Shown here piece after piece: positions 1-6,353 of a stretch of DNA of 26,747 nucleotides. How positions within the stretch are numbered: the stretch's first letter is position 1; every line of letters starts with the position of its first letter. The DNA comes from an uncultured Erysipelotrichaceae bacterium (GTDB taxonomy: Bacteria > Bacillota_I > Bacilli_A > Erysipelotrichales > Erysipelotrichaceae): the NCBI GenBank assembly GCA_944326175.1, contig CALVCY010000150.1, positions 1 to 26,747 on the forward strand, written 5' to 3'. Both the position numbers and the translations under genes were made by a program. A model generated the notes under the pieces. The model saw nothing but the letters and a program-made list of their open reading frames with translations, made no database searches and had not been told where the DNA came from.

Positions 1-1
1 A

Positions 2-1375
2 CAACAGGTCTATGAATATAGACTGCAGGCCGAAAAAGAAATCAAACAGTTACAGACTTCAGTTGCCGAGACGGAATCGAAGCTTGCTCGACGTGAGGAC
101 AATCTGTCATTCCGTGAAACCAATTTGACTAAGAAAGAAACCGAGCTGGACAAACAGCGTAATGCGGTAAATGAACGTTTAGCCAATCTGGATAAGATGA
201 AACAGGATCTTCAGGAGAAGATCGATGCACAGATCGTCGTTTTGGAAAATACCGCCAAAATGACGCAAGCACAAGCCCACGATGAATTGATGGACAAAGT
301 TTCCAAAAAGATGGAGGCTGAAGTCAGTGCATATATTCATGAGCAACAGGAACTTGCAGCTGAAAAAGCTCAGGAAAATGCGCGTGAGATCATTGCGACG
401 ACCATTCAACGTTATTCACAAGATGAAGTTATTTCCAATACCATTTCCGTCGTTGATATACCAAATGAGGAAATGAAAGGACGCATCATCGGTCGTGAAG
501 GTCGCAATATCAAGGCGATCGAACAAGCAACCGGTGTTGAAGTGTTGATCGATGATACACCGGAAAGCTTCACTATTTCATGTTTCGATCCGATTCGCCG
601 TGAAGTGGCGCGTCAAGCATTAGAAATTCTGATCAGTGATGGTCGCATTCAACCACAACGGATCGAAGAAGTCGTCAATAAAGTAAAAAAAGAGATGGAG
701 AACTCCTTCCGCAAATATGGAGAGGAAGCAGTCTTCAAACTGGGGATTGGCCGTATGCCACGCGAAATCATTCGCTTGCTCGGTCGTTTGAGATATCGTT
801 ATTCCTATGGTCAGAATGTATTGCAACATTCCATGGAAGTTGCCTATTTTGCCGGAATGATGGCGGCTGAGCTCGGTTTAGATCAAAATTTAGCAAAACG
901 TGCCGGCTTGCTGCATGATATCGGGAAATCAATCGACTTTGAGCAGGATGGCAGCCATGTGGATTTAGGTGTCAAAGTAGCCAAGAAATATGGCGAAAAC
1001 GATATCGTCATCAATGCGATCGAAAGTCATCATGGCAATGTCGAAGCCAAATATCTGATCGCCAATCTTGTTGCGGCGGCGGATGCACTTTCCGCTGCAC
1101 GTCCGGGTGCTCGTAATGAAACAATGGAAAATTACATTAACCGGATCGAAGAATTGGAGAAAGTTGCCAAAGGATTCGATGGAGTGGATAAAGCATTTGC
1201 TATTCAGGCCGGACGTGAAGTGCGTGTCATGGTCGTTCCGGATAAAGTTGGGGATGACAAAATCGATAAGGTGGCCATGGATATTCGTGACAAGATCGAA
1301 TCCACAATGACCTATCCGGGTCAGATCAAGGTGGTCGTGATCCGTGAAACCAGAGCATGTGAGATAGCGAAGTAA
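2..1375 (+). CDS. rny: Ribonuclease Y, 5' end cut by window
   Basis: RNase Y is the membrane-anchored endoribonuclease that starts mRNA decay in many Bacillota. The frame is open from base 2, so the gene continues beyond the left edge; about 457 residues are present against roughly 520 in the family, so the N-terminal membrane anchor and part of the coiled coil are missing. The first ~150 residues are charged and heptad-like (a coiled coil rich in E, K and Q). A KH domain follows, with the GRIIGREGRN loop. The HD domain then shows HSMEV and the metal-binding LLHDIGKS motif. The C-terminal part, with GQIKVVVIRE near the end, is typical. A TTG at 125 could be read as a start, but it lies inside the coiled coil and has no ribosome site, so I treat it as internal. 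ymdB follows after 3 bases, the same rny-ymdB order as in Bacillus. Confidence 0.97.
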   Translation, partial: QQVYEYRLQAEKEIKQLQTSVAETESKLARREDNLSFRETNLTKKETELDKQRNAVNERLANLDKMKQDLQEKIDAQIVVLENTAKMTQAQAHDELMDKVSKKMEAEVSAYIHEQQELAAEKAQENAREIIATTIQRYSQDEVISNTISVVDIPNEEMKGRIIGREGRNIKAIEQATGVEVLIDDTPESFTISCFDPIRREVARQALEILISDGRIQPQRIEEVVNKVKKEMENSFRKYGEEAVFKLGIGRMPREIIRLLGRLRYRYSYGQNVLQHSMEVAYFAGMMAAELGLDQNLAKRAGLLHDIGKSIDFEQDGSHVDLGVKVAKKYGENDIVINAIESHHGNVEAKYLIANLVAAADALSAARPGARNETMENYINRIEELEKVAKGFDGVDKAFAIQAGREVRVMVVPDKVGDDKIDKVAMDIRDKIESTMTYPGQIKVVVIRETRACEIAK

Positions 1376-1378
1376 TTC

Positions 1379-2167
1379 ATGAAAATTCTGTTTCTAGCAG
1401 ATGTAGTCGGAAAGAGCGGCAGAGCCGCTCTTTCAAAGCATCTGCCCCTGCTTAAGCAGGAATATGATATTGATTTTACCATTGTCAATGGTGAAAACAG
1501 TGCGCATGGAAAAGGCATTACCATGCGTATATATAATGCCTTTAAAAGTTATGGTGTGGACTGTATCACATTAGGTAATCATGCATTCAGTAAGCGCGAG
1601 ATCCTGGATCATCTAGATCAATGTCAGGATCTGGCTTATCCCAATAATCATCCACTATCCAAAGTGCAGCAAGGTGTACGAAGCTATGTCCTTGGCGGAG
1701 TAAGAATGCATGTGGTCAATCTATTGGGGAAGTCGTTTATGTCACCGGAACCGACGGTTTCACCATTTGAAATGATGGATCAGTTCCTCAAATCGATTGA
1801 TCCAGAAGATATGGTTTTCGTGGATTTCCATGGTGAAACCACCGCAGAAAAACGTGCTTTTTTTGAATGTTATAAACAACGCTGCATTGCGGTCGTGGGA
1901 ACCCATACCCATGTGCAGACTGCGGATGAAATGGTTGACGAGGGTTGTGCCTTCATCAGCGATGCTGGGATGGTTGGTCCATATCATTCCGTATTGGGAC
2001 GAGAAATCCAACAATGTATCATCATGATGAAAGAAGGGATCAATCTGCGTTATCGAGTTTCGGAAGAGGAAGCAATCGTCTGTGGCGTGGTCATTACCAT
2101 TGATGATACCACGCACCGTAGCAGTGCCATCCAACGCATTCAAATTCGACCGGGAGAGTCACTATGA
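1379..2167 (+). CDS. ymdB: YmdB-type metallophosphoesterase (2',3'-cNMP phosphodiesterase)
   Basis: This 262-residue calcineurin-like phosphoesterase is of the YmdB/TIGR00282 family, whose Bacillus member hydrolyses 2',3'-cyclic nucleotides and affects biofilm and RNA turnover. Di-metal ligands fall at the expected places: D8 in LFLAD, E39-N40 in [11 protein letters not shown]67-H68 in LGNHAF, a histidine in [10 protein letters not shown] near residue 150, and [11 protein letters not shown] near 175. Length matches the family. The ATG lies 3 bases after the rny stop, and no strong Shine-Dalgarno is visible, so translation may be coupled to rny. Its stop overlaps the next start by 4 bases (ATGA). 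Synteny with rny supports a shared role in RNA metabolism. Confidence 0.95.
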   Translation: MKILFLADVVGKSGRAALSKHLPLLKQEYDIDFTIVNGENSAHGKGITMRIYNAFKSYGVDCITLGNHAFSKREILDHLDQCQDLAYPNNHPLSKVQQGVRSYVLGGVRMHVVNLLGKSFMSPEPTVSPFEMMDQFLKSIDPEDMVFVDFHGETTAEKRAFFECYKQRCIAVVGTHTHVQTADEMVDEGCAFISDAGMVGPYHSVLGREIQQCIIMMKEGINLRYRVSEEEAIVCGVVITIDDTTHRSSAIQRIQIRPGESL

Positions 2168-2550
2168 AAAAAGTCATCACCTATGGAACCTATGATTTGC
2201 TCCACCTTGGTCATATTCGACTTTTGAAACGTGCAAAAGCATTGGGTGATTATCTTGTTGTGGCGATCAGCACTGATGAATTCAACGCCATTAAAGGTAA
2301 ACAGGCATTTTATCCATATAGTGTGCGTAAGGAAATGGTGGAAGCCATCCGCTACGTGGATGAAGTCATCCCTGAAAATGATTGGAATCAAAAGCAACAC
2401 GACATTGATGCCCATGATATTGATATATTCGTGATGGGCGATGATTGGAAAGGCAAATTCGACGATTTAAAGAATGTGGAGATTGTCTATTTACCCCGAA
2501 CGGAAAATATTTCCACAACTCAGATCAAACACGATCTTCATGAGCAATAA
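2164..2550 (+). CDS. tagD: Glycerol-3-phosphate cytidylyltransferase-like protein
   Basis: A 128-residue single-domain cytidylyltransferase. It shows the nucleotidyltransferase HxGH signature in [10 protein letters not shown] near the N-terminus and the [11 protein letters not shown] signature near the C-terminus; both match TagD (129 residues in Bacillus), which makes CDP-glycerol for teichoic acid synthesis. The sequence [12 protein letters not shown] is also TagD-like. It overlaps the ymdB stop by 4 bases and is the last gene before a strong terminator. The substrate is inferred from family resemblance; no other teichoic acid gene lies in the window, so a related CDP-alcohol role is possible. 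Confidence 0.88.
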   Translation: MKKVITYGTYDLLHLGHIRLLKRAKALGDYLVVAISTDEFNAIKGKQAFYPYSVRKEMVEAIRYVDEVIPENDWNQKQHDIDAHDIDIFVMGDDWKGKFDDLKNVEIVYLPRTENISTTQIKHDLHEQ

Positions 2551-2559
2551 GACAAATAG

Positions 2560-2595
2560 AGTGTAAGCACGATCTTGTAGTGTTTACACTTTTTT
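2560..2595 (+). terminator. Intrinsic terminator after the tagD-like gene
   Basis: An 11-base arm AGTGTAAGCAC pairs with GTGTTTACACT (one G-T pair) around a 9-base loop and is followed by a run of T on the plus strand. It separates the plus-strand rny operon from the convergent tmcAL gene, whose stop codon touches the T run. Confidence 0.88.
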
Positions 2596-3692
2596 CATGG
2601 TTTGACAATGATCGCACTTTGATGTTTGAGCATGTTCATATCATGCAATTCATAATAAACACGTTCACTTTTGATGTAGATATCCCGATGATGAGGTGGG
2701 AATTGATTGATCCGAGACACGATGGTTTTACCATTTTTTTTGAGCTGTTTCAGATGTGCTGCCCCTTTTGAATTGAAAGCCAGAGGGTGGATGATCACAT
2801 CCTTTTCCAATGTGTGCATATCCTGTTTGCTGATATTCATCAAAATAAACAGACATGTCCGTTGGATCCTGGAAGTTGTATACCTTCGGGTAGTAGCCAT
2901 GCGGATAAAATCGTTGAAATGATTGCAAGCTTTCGCACATTTGACTAAATGCATCTCAATGCCTTCGTTGACCATGAATATATTTTTTAATACGGTTAAT
3001 GATGTCGTTAAAAGGATATGGCGCAACAGGGGATAGTAATCGCTCCATTGGTTAGGACCATAGTTTGCAATGGCGTTTGCTAATGGTGTGAAAGATGCAA
3101 TGGATCGATGGTTGAACCATGCTGTACGGATGGCTTTTGCACTGGCCATTTGCGTTAATGTAAGATCATGATATCCACCGATACGCTGGATGCAATGTGC
3201 TTTGATTTGCGGATAATTCTGCAATGCTTTAAGATAAGCAATTCCCAAGATATCATTGCTGGCAAAACCATCGGCAAATGGGTTCAATGCTTTGATGTAA
3301 CTGTCTCCATTGGCCATTACTTCTTTGAAATGATCGATATTTAACGGCAACTCTGCCACCTGTTTCAGTAATGCGAAATCATTGCATTCACTGCCGAAAA
3401 CCAAATCGGAGACACCGCATTCAGCTAATATTTTGATGGCTTGTCTGGCAAAAACGCTGGCTTGCTGGATGGTATAGACCATCGGTAATTCCACCACCAG
3501 ATCCACACCTTGCAATACCGAAACCTTTGCTCGCTCATACTTATTGACAATAGCGAATTCACCCCGTTGAACATAGTTGCCGCTCATGACAGCAATGGTC
3601 AAACCATCACATATCGCCTTTGCTTGCTTTAGATGGTAGACATGCCCATTGTGAAATGGATTGTATTCCGTGATTAATCCTAAACATTTCAT
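2595..3692 (-). CDS. tmcAL: tRNA(Met) cytidine acetate ligase TmcAL (YlbM family)
   Basis: TmcAL activates acetate with ATP and acetylates the wobble cytidine of elongator tRNA-Met. The 365-residue product has the family hallmarks at its N-terminus: GLITEYNPFHNGHVYHL (HxGH-type nucleotidyltransferase), MSGNYVQRGEFAIVNKYERA and VDLVVELP, then LVFGSECND. It is shorter than the Bacillus protein (about 415 residues), with the reduction mostly in the C-terminal half. The gene is alone on the minus strand, divergent from yceD with only 34 bases between the two starts, and it converges on the terminator at 2560-2595. Confidence 0.94.
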   Translation of the reverse strand: MKCLGLITEYNPFHNGHVYHLKQAKAICDGLTIAVMSGNYVQRGEFAIVNKYERAKVSVLQGVDLVVELPMVYTIQQASVFARQAIKILAECGVSDLVFGSECNDFALLKQVAELPLNIDHFKEVMANGDSYIKALNPFADGFASNDILGIAYLKALQNYPQIKAHCIQRIGGYHDLTLTQMASAKAIRTAWFNHRSIASFTPLANAIANYGPNQWSDYYPLLRHILLTTSLTVLKNIFMVNEGIEMHLVKCAKACNHFNDFIRMATTRRYTTSRIQRTCLFILMNISKQDMHTLEKDVIIHPLAFNSKGAAHLKQLKKNGKTIVSRINQFPPHHRDIYIKSERVYYELHDMNMLKHQSAIIVKP

Positions 3693-3714
3693 GCGTTTTG
3701 ATTATACCAACAGA

Positions 3715-3720
3715 TATAAT
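3715..3720 (+). promoter_or_regulatory. -10 box TATAAT just upstream of yceD
   Basis: A perfect TATAAT ends 6 bases before the yceD ATG. A start site about 7 bases downstream would fall on or next to the ATG, so the transcript would be leaderless or nearly so. No good -35 element is seen at 16-18 bases, and no Shine-Dalgarno precedes the ATG. Confidence 0.55.
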
Positions 3721-3726
3721 AGAGTC

Positions 3727-4251
3727 ATGGAAAAGAATATATTGATCACACGCAAGGAATTGGAATCGCTTGAAGATCAACCCTATTTTGTGGATGAAGT
3801 CATTCCATTCGATCAAAGTTTGTCATTCGATCATTCAAGACTGCGTGATGTTAAAGACGCGCATATCGTGGGAACGATCATTCCGTTGCATGGTTCCTCA
3901 TATTTTGAATTCAAATGGTCACTGACGGCAACGATGATTTGCCCTTGTGCCATCACCAATGAAGATGTGCAGGTGCCATTATCGACCACGGATGAAGAGT
4001 TGATCTCGTTTGATACGGTGAATGATGAACAGGTATTGGTGCTCGATGACGATGTGTTTGATCTGACCACTTATACGCTAGAAAGAATTTTACTGGAAGT
4101 ACCATTAAGTGTTGTCAAACCCGGGGAAATCAAGTATCCTAGTGGGGTCGGTTGGCGCATCGTACCCGAAAGCGAGTATGAAGCGACCAAAGATCAAACG
4201 ATTGATCCACGACTGGCCAAACTGAAAGATTTCAAGTTTGAGGATGAATAA
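3727..4251 (+). CDS. yceD: YceD/DUF177 family protein linked to ribosomal protein L32
   Basis: A 174-residue acidic protein of the DUF177 (YceD) family, which is almost always encoded directly before rpmF. It has been tied to 23S rRNA or ribosome maturation, though its exact biochemistry is unclear. The family core is visible in SSYFEFKWSLTATMICPCAI, with its two cysteines, and the C-terminus is highly acidic. I place the start at the ATG giving MEKNILITRKELESL; the frame extends upstream to 3661, but that stretch overlaps the tmcAL start and lies upstream of the TATAAT. rpmF begins 22 bases downstream with its own strong ribosome site, so the two are cotranscribed. Confidence 0.9.
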   Translation: MEKNILITRKELESLEDQPYFVDEVIPFDQSLSFDHSRLRDVKDAHIVGTIIPLHGSSYFEFKWSLTATMICPCAITNEDVQVPLSTTDEELISFDTVNDEQVLVLDDDVFDLTTYTLERILLEVPLSVVKPGEIKYPSGVGWRIVPESEYEATKDQTIDPRLAKLKDFKFEDE

Positions 4252-4273
4252 GCGATAAGGACGGAGGTGTAGC

Positions 4274-4423
4274 ATGGCTGTTCAGCAGAGAAGAAATTCC
4301 AAATCACGTACTGCAAAGCGTAGAACCCATTTCAAGTTGACTGCGCCAACTTTGGTGAAATGTCCGACATGCGGAGAATACAAACTGCCGCATCACGCAT
4401 GTACCAACTGTGGAAGTAAATAA
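4274..4423 (+). CDS. rpmF: 50S ribosomal protein L32
   Basis: This 49-residue protein reads [20 protein letters not shown] at its N-terminus, the basic tail of L32. It then carries a zinc ribbon: CPTC at residues 30-33 and C43 with C46 in ACTNCGSK. It belongs to the bacterial L32 family of the large ribosomal subunit and is at the short end of the family (usually 55-60). A GGAGGTG ribosome site lies 5 bases before the ATG. It sits directly after yceD and before two terminators. Confidence 0.97.
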   Translation: MAVQQRRNSKSRTAKRRTHFKLTAPTLVKCPTCGEYKLPHHACTNCGSK

Positions 4424-4425
4424 AC

Positions 4426-4457
4426 AGTCTTTCGATCAGTCGAAAGACTTTTATTTT
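4426..4457 (+). terminator. Intrinsic terminator 1 after rpmF
   Basis: Arms AGTCTTTCGA and TCGAAAGACT form a perfect 10-base stem with loop TCAG. It is followed by the T-rich tract TTTATTTT, which runs straight into one copy of the TGGTCAAACCA palindrome. Confidence 0.93.
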
Positions 4458-4477
4458 GGTCAAACCAATGTACGATA

Positions 4478-4510
4478 CGGGTGTTTTTATTCAGGAACAC
4501 TCGTTTTTTT
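4478..4510 (+). terminator. Possible second terminator after rpmF
   Basis: CGGGTGTT can pair with AACACTCG (one G-T pair) around a 10-base loop, followed by seven T. It lies in tandem with the stronger terminator upstream and would further insulate mraZ from rpmF transcription. Confidence 0.6.
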
Positions 4511-4533
4511 ATGGTTTGACCCGTTTTTTTATG
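4502..4533 (+). repeat. Direct repeat CGTTTTTTTATG, two copies
   Basis: The 12-base string CGTTTTTTTATG occurs at 4502-4513 and again at 4522-4533, 20 bases apart. A near-copy of the TGGTNNNACCA palindrome (TGGTTTGACCC) lies between them. The repeat supplies two T runs just upstream of the mraZ promoter. Its role is unknown. Confidence 0.7.
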
Positions 4534-4551
4534 AAATTGATTGATTTTAGG

Positions 4552-4580
4552 TTGAAAACCATCACAATAAAGTCAATAAT
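4552..4580 (+). promoter_or_regulatory. Promoter of the mraZ cluster
   Basis: A -35 box TTGAAA (4552-4557) and a -10 box AATAAT (4575-4580) are separated by 17 bases, a good sigma-A fit. The expected start near 4587 places the AAAGTG repeats in the 5' leader of the transcript. Confidence 0.65.
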
Positions 4581-4607
4581 GGTATCACACGTGGTGATAT
4601 ATGTCAT

Positions 4608-4627
4608 AAAGTGGTGGAAAGTGGGGA
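4608..4627 (+). promoter_or_regulatory. Tandem MraZ-box operator
   Basis: Two adjacent 10-base units, AAAGTGGTGG and AAAGTGGGGA, lie just upstream of the mraZ ATG. A weaker unit AAAGTCAATA lies at 4569-4578. The pattern fits the tandem AAAGTG-type boxes described for MraZ of Mollicutes, so it is the likely site of MraZ autoregulation. The second unit may also serve as the Shine-Dalgarno region, since its GGGGA lies close to the start codon. Confidence 0.72.
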
Positions 4628-4631
4628 TTCG

Positions 4632-5066
4632 ATGTTCATCGGTGAGTTCAATCATAAACTGGATGCAAAAAATCGAATGGCCTTACCTGCCAAATTCCGT
4701 GATCAACTCAATGATACGGTGGTGATCACGAAAGGATTGGACGGCTGCTTAAGTGGCTACACCATGGAAAAGTGGAATGCGATATTGGCCAAATTGGTCA
4801 CATTGCCATCCACCAATAAGCAGGCGCGCACCTATGTGCGTGCGTTGACCAGCAAAGCCTGCGAATGTTCTTTTGACAGTCAAGGTCGGATCCAGTTACC
4901 GGCTTATTTGACCAAGGAAGCTCATTTGACCAAGGATGTCATCGTAGTCGGTGTCGGTGATCGTATTGAAATATGGGATGCTGAAACCTGGAAGAACTAT
5001 GATGCCAAAGCTCAGGAAGAATTTGATGAAGTGGCTGAAACCGTTACGGAGTACTTGCTACCATGA
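4632..5066 (+). CDS. mraZ: Transcriptional regulator MraZ
   Basis: MraZ is the conserved DNA-binding regulator at the head of the dcw (division and cell wall) cluster. The 144-residue product has two AbrB-like half-domains, each with a DxxxR signature: LDAKNRMALP (D11, R15) and FDSQGRIQLP about 75 residues later. The start is placed at the ATG giving MFIGEFNHKLD, the normal family N-terminus; an upstream in-frame GTG at 4611 lies inside the operator repeats. The stop overlaps the rsmH start by 4 bases. The tandem AAAGTG boxes upstream suggest it controls its own operon. Confidence 0.96.
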   Translation: MFIGEFNHKLDAKNRMALPAKFRDQLNDTVVITKGLDGCLSGYTMEKWNAILAKLVTLPSTNKQARTYVRALTSKACECSFDSQGRIQLPAYLTKEAHLTKDVIVVGVGDRIEIWDAETWKNYDAKAQEEFDEVAETVTEYLLP

Positions 5067-5995
5067 GCACATTGCATTATTCGGTGATGCTTTCCCAATC
5101 CATCGATTTGCTGAATATTCAGCCAAATGGGATCTACGTGGATCTTACCCTTGGAAGAGGGGGACACTCGGCTGCGATCTTGGATCGACTTGAAAACGGT
5201 CATCTGTTTGCTTTTGACAAAGATCAGGCTGCAATTGATTATTGCCGCCAACGCTTTGCCAATGAGTCCAGGATCACATTGGTTCAAGATGATTACGCTC
5301 ATCTTAAACATTGGTTGGACCATTACGGCATAGTTGCCGTGGATGGAGTGTTGGCCGATCTTGGTGTATCCAGTCCACAATTCGATGATCCTAAGCGTGG
5401 TTTCTCCTATCGCTATGATGCACCATTGGACATGCGCATGGATCAACAGCAACAACTGGATGCTTCGATGATCGTCAATACGTATTCTTTGGAAGAATTG
5501 ATCCGATTGTTTCGTGAATATGGTGAGCATCCCTTTGCGTTTCGGATTGCGAAAGCCATCGTCAAAGCACGTGAGATCGAACCGATTTTGACAACGTTTC
5601 AACTGGTGGATGTCATCAAAATGGCATTGCCGGCTAAAGAACTGAATAAGAAAGGTCATCCAGCCAAACAGATCTTTCAGGCGCTTCGTATCGAAGTCAA
5701 CAGAGAATTGGATGGTTTGACCACTGTATTAGATCAATTGCCGGATTTGATCCGTCCCCAAGGTCGAATCGTATTCATTACTTTTCACTCCCTGGAAGAT
5801 CGCATCGTCAAACAAACGTTTGCCAAATGGTGCGCGATCGATCCCACACTCAAACGTTTGCCGATCCCACAAGATCAGCTTCCCAAACCCTTATTTACTT
5901 TATTGACCAAGCATCCGCTACAAGCCTCGAGCCAAGAGCTGGATGAAAATCACCGTTCGCACTCTGCAAAATGCAGAGCAGTGCAACGCAACTGA
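5063..5995 (+). CDS. rsmH: 16S rRNA m4C1402 methyltransferase RsmH
   Basis: RsmH (MraW) uses S-adenosylmethionine to methylate N4 of C1402 in the 16S rRNA decoding centre. The 310-residue protein starts MSTLHYSVMLSQSIDLLNI. Its AdoMet-binding loop is VDLTLGRGGHSAAIL, followed by VDGVLADLGVSSPQFDDPKR and DMRMD. The C-terminal half has the family string FQALRIEVNREL and ITFHSLEDRIVKQTF. Length is typical. It overlaps mraZ by 4 bases and precedes ftsL, the conserved dcw order. Confidence 0.97.
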   Translation: MSTLHYSVMLSQSIDLLNIQPNGIYVDLTLGRGGHSAAILDRLENGHLFAFDKDQAAIDYCRQRFANESRITLVQDDYAHLKHWLDHYGIVAVDGVLADLGVSSPQFDDPKRGFSYRYDAPLDMRMDQQQQLDASMIVNTYSLEELIRLFREYGEHPFAFRIAKAIVKAREIEPILTTFQLVDVIKMALPAKELNKKGHPAKQIFQALRIEVNRELDGLTTVLDQLPDLIRPQGRIVFITFHSLEDRIVKQTFAKWCAIDPTLKRLPIPQDQLPKPLFTLLTKHPLQASSQELDENHRSHSAKCRAVQRN

Positions 5996-6026
5996 ATTTA
6001 TTAACGAATCGTTTAAGGAGAACAAC

Positions 6027-6353
6027 ATGACACAGATCGCTGTTTCGATGCCCAAAACCAAAACTCGTAAGAAAACTATGGCATTTCCATTGATTTACAA
6101 GGGTGTTTTTCTATTTACGGCATTTGCGATCGTCGTTTGGCTGTTTTCCACATTATTTTTACGTAGCTATAACATCAATTTAAGTATGCAACAGCAACAG
6201 ATTGCGAGTAAAATAAGCGCATTACAGGTCGAAAATGATGCGATCCGTGTGGAAATCCAATCACTGAACTCCCGTGAACGCGTGACCAATATCGCATCGG
6301 ATGCCGGCCTGGAAGTCAATCAAAACAATATCGTGACGGTTGACGGCCAATAG
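6027..6353 (+). CDS. ftsL: Cell division protein FtsL
   Basis: A 108-residue bitopic protein in the FtsL position between rsmH and the division PBP. It has a basic cytoplasmic tail (KTKTRKKT), one membrane span around residues 25-46 (LIYKGVFLFTAFAIVVWLF) and an extracellular coiled coil (MQQQQIASKISALQVENDA), as in FtsL, which joins FtsB/DivIC and FtsW-PBP in the divisome. Sequence conservation in this family is low, so the call rests on topology and context. The ATG is preceded by AAGGAG at 6015-6020; the frame extends further upstream into rsmH, but that start has no ribosome site. Its TAG is directly followed by the next ATG. Confidence 0.9.
   Translation: MTQIAVSMPKTKTRKKTMAFPLIYKGVFLFTAFAIVVWLFSTLFLRSYNINLSMQQQQIASKISALQVENDAIRVEIQSLNSRERVTNIASDAGLEVNQNNIVTVDGQ

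Noticed and set aside
5012..5659. Long minus-strand open frame opposite mraZ and rsmH (215 codons)
   Set aside because: It lies antisense to well-recognised conserved genes, has no recognisable domain or ribosome site, and is a shadow of their codon bias.
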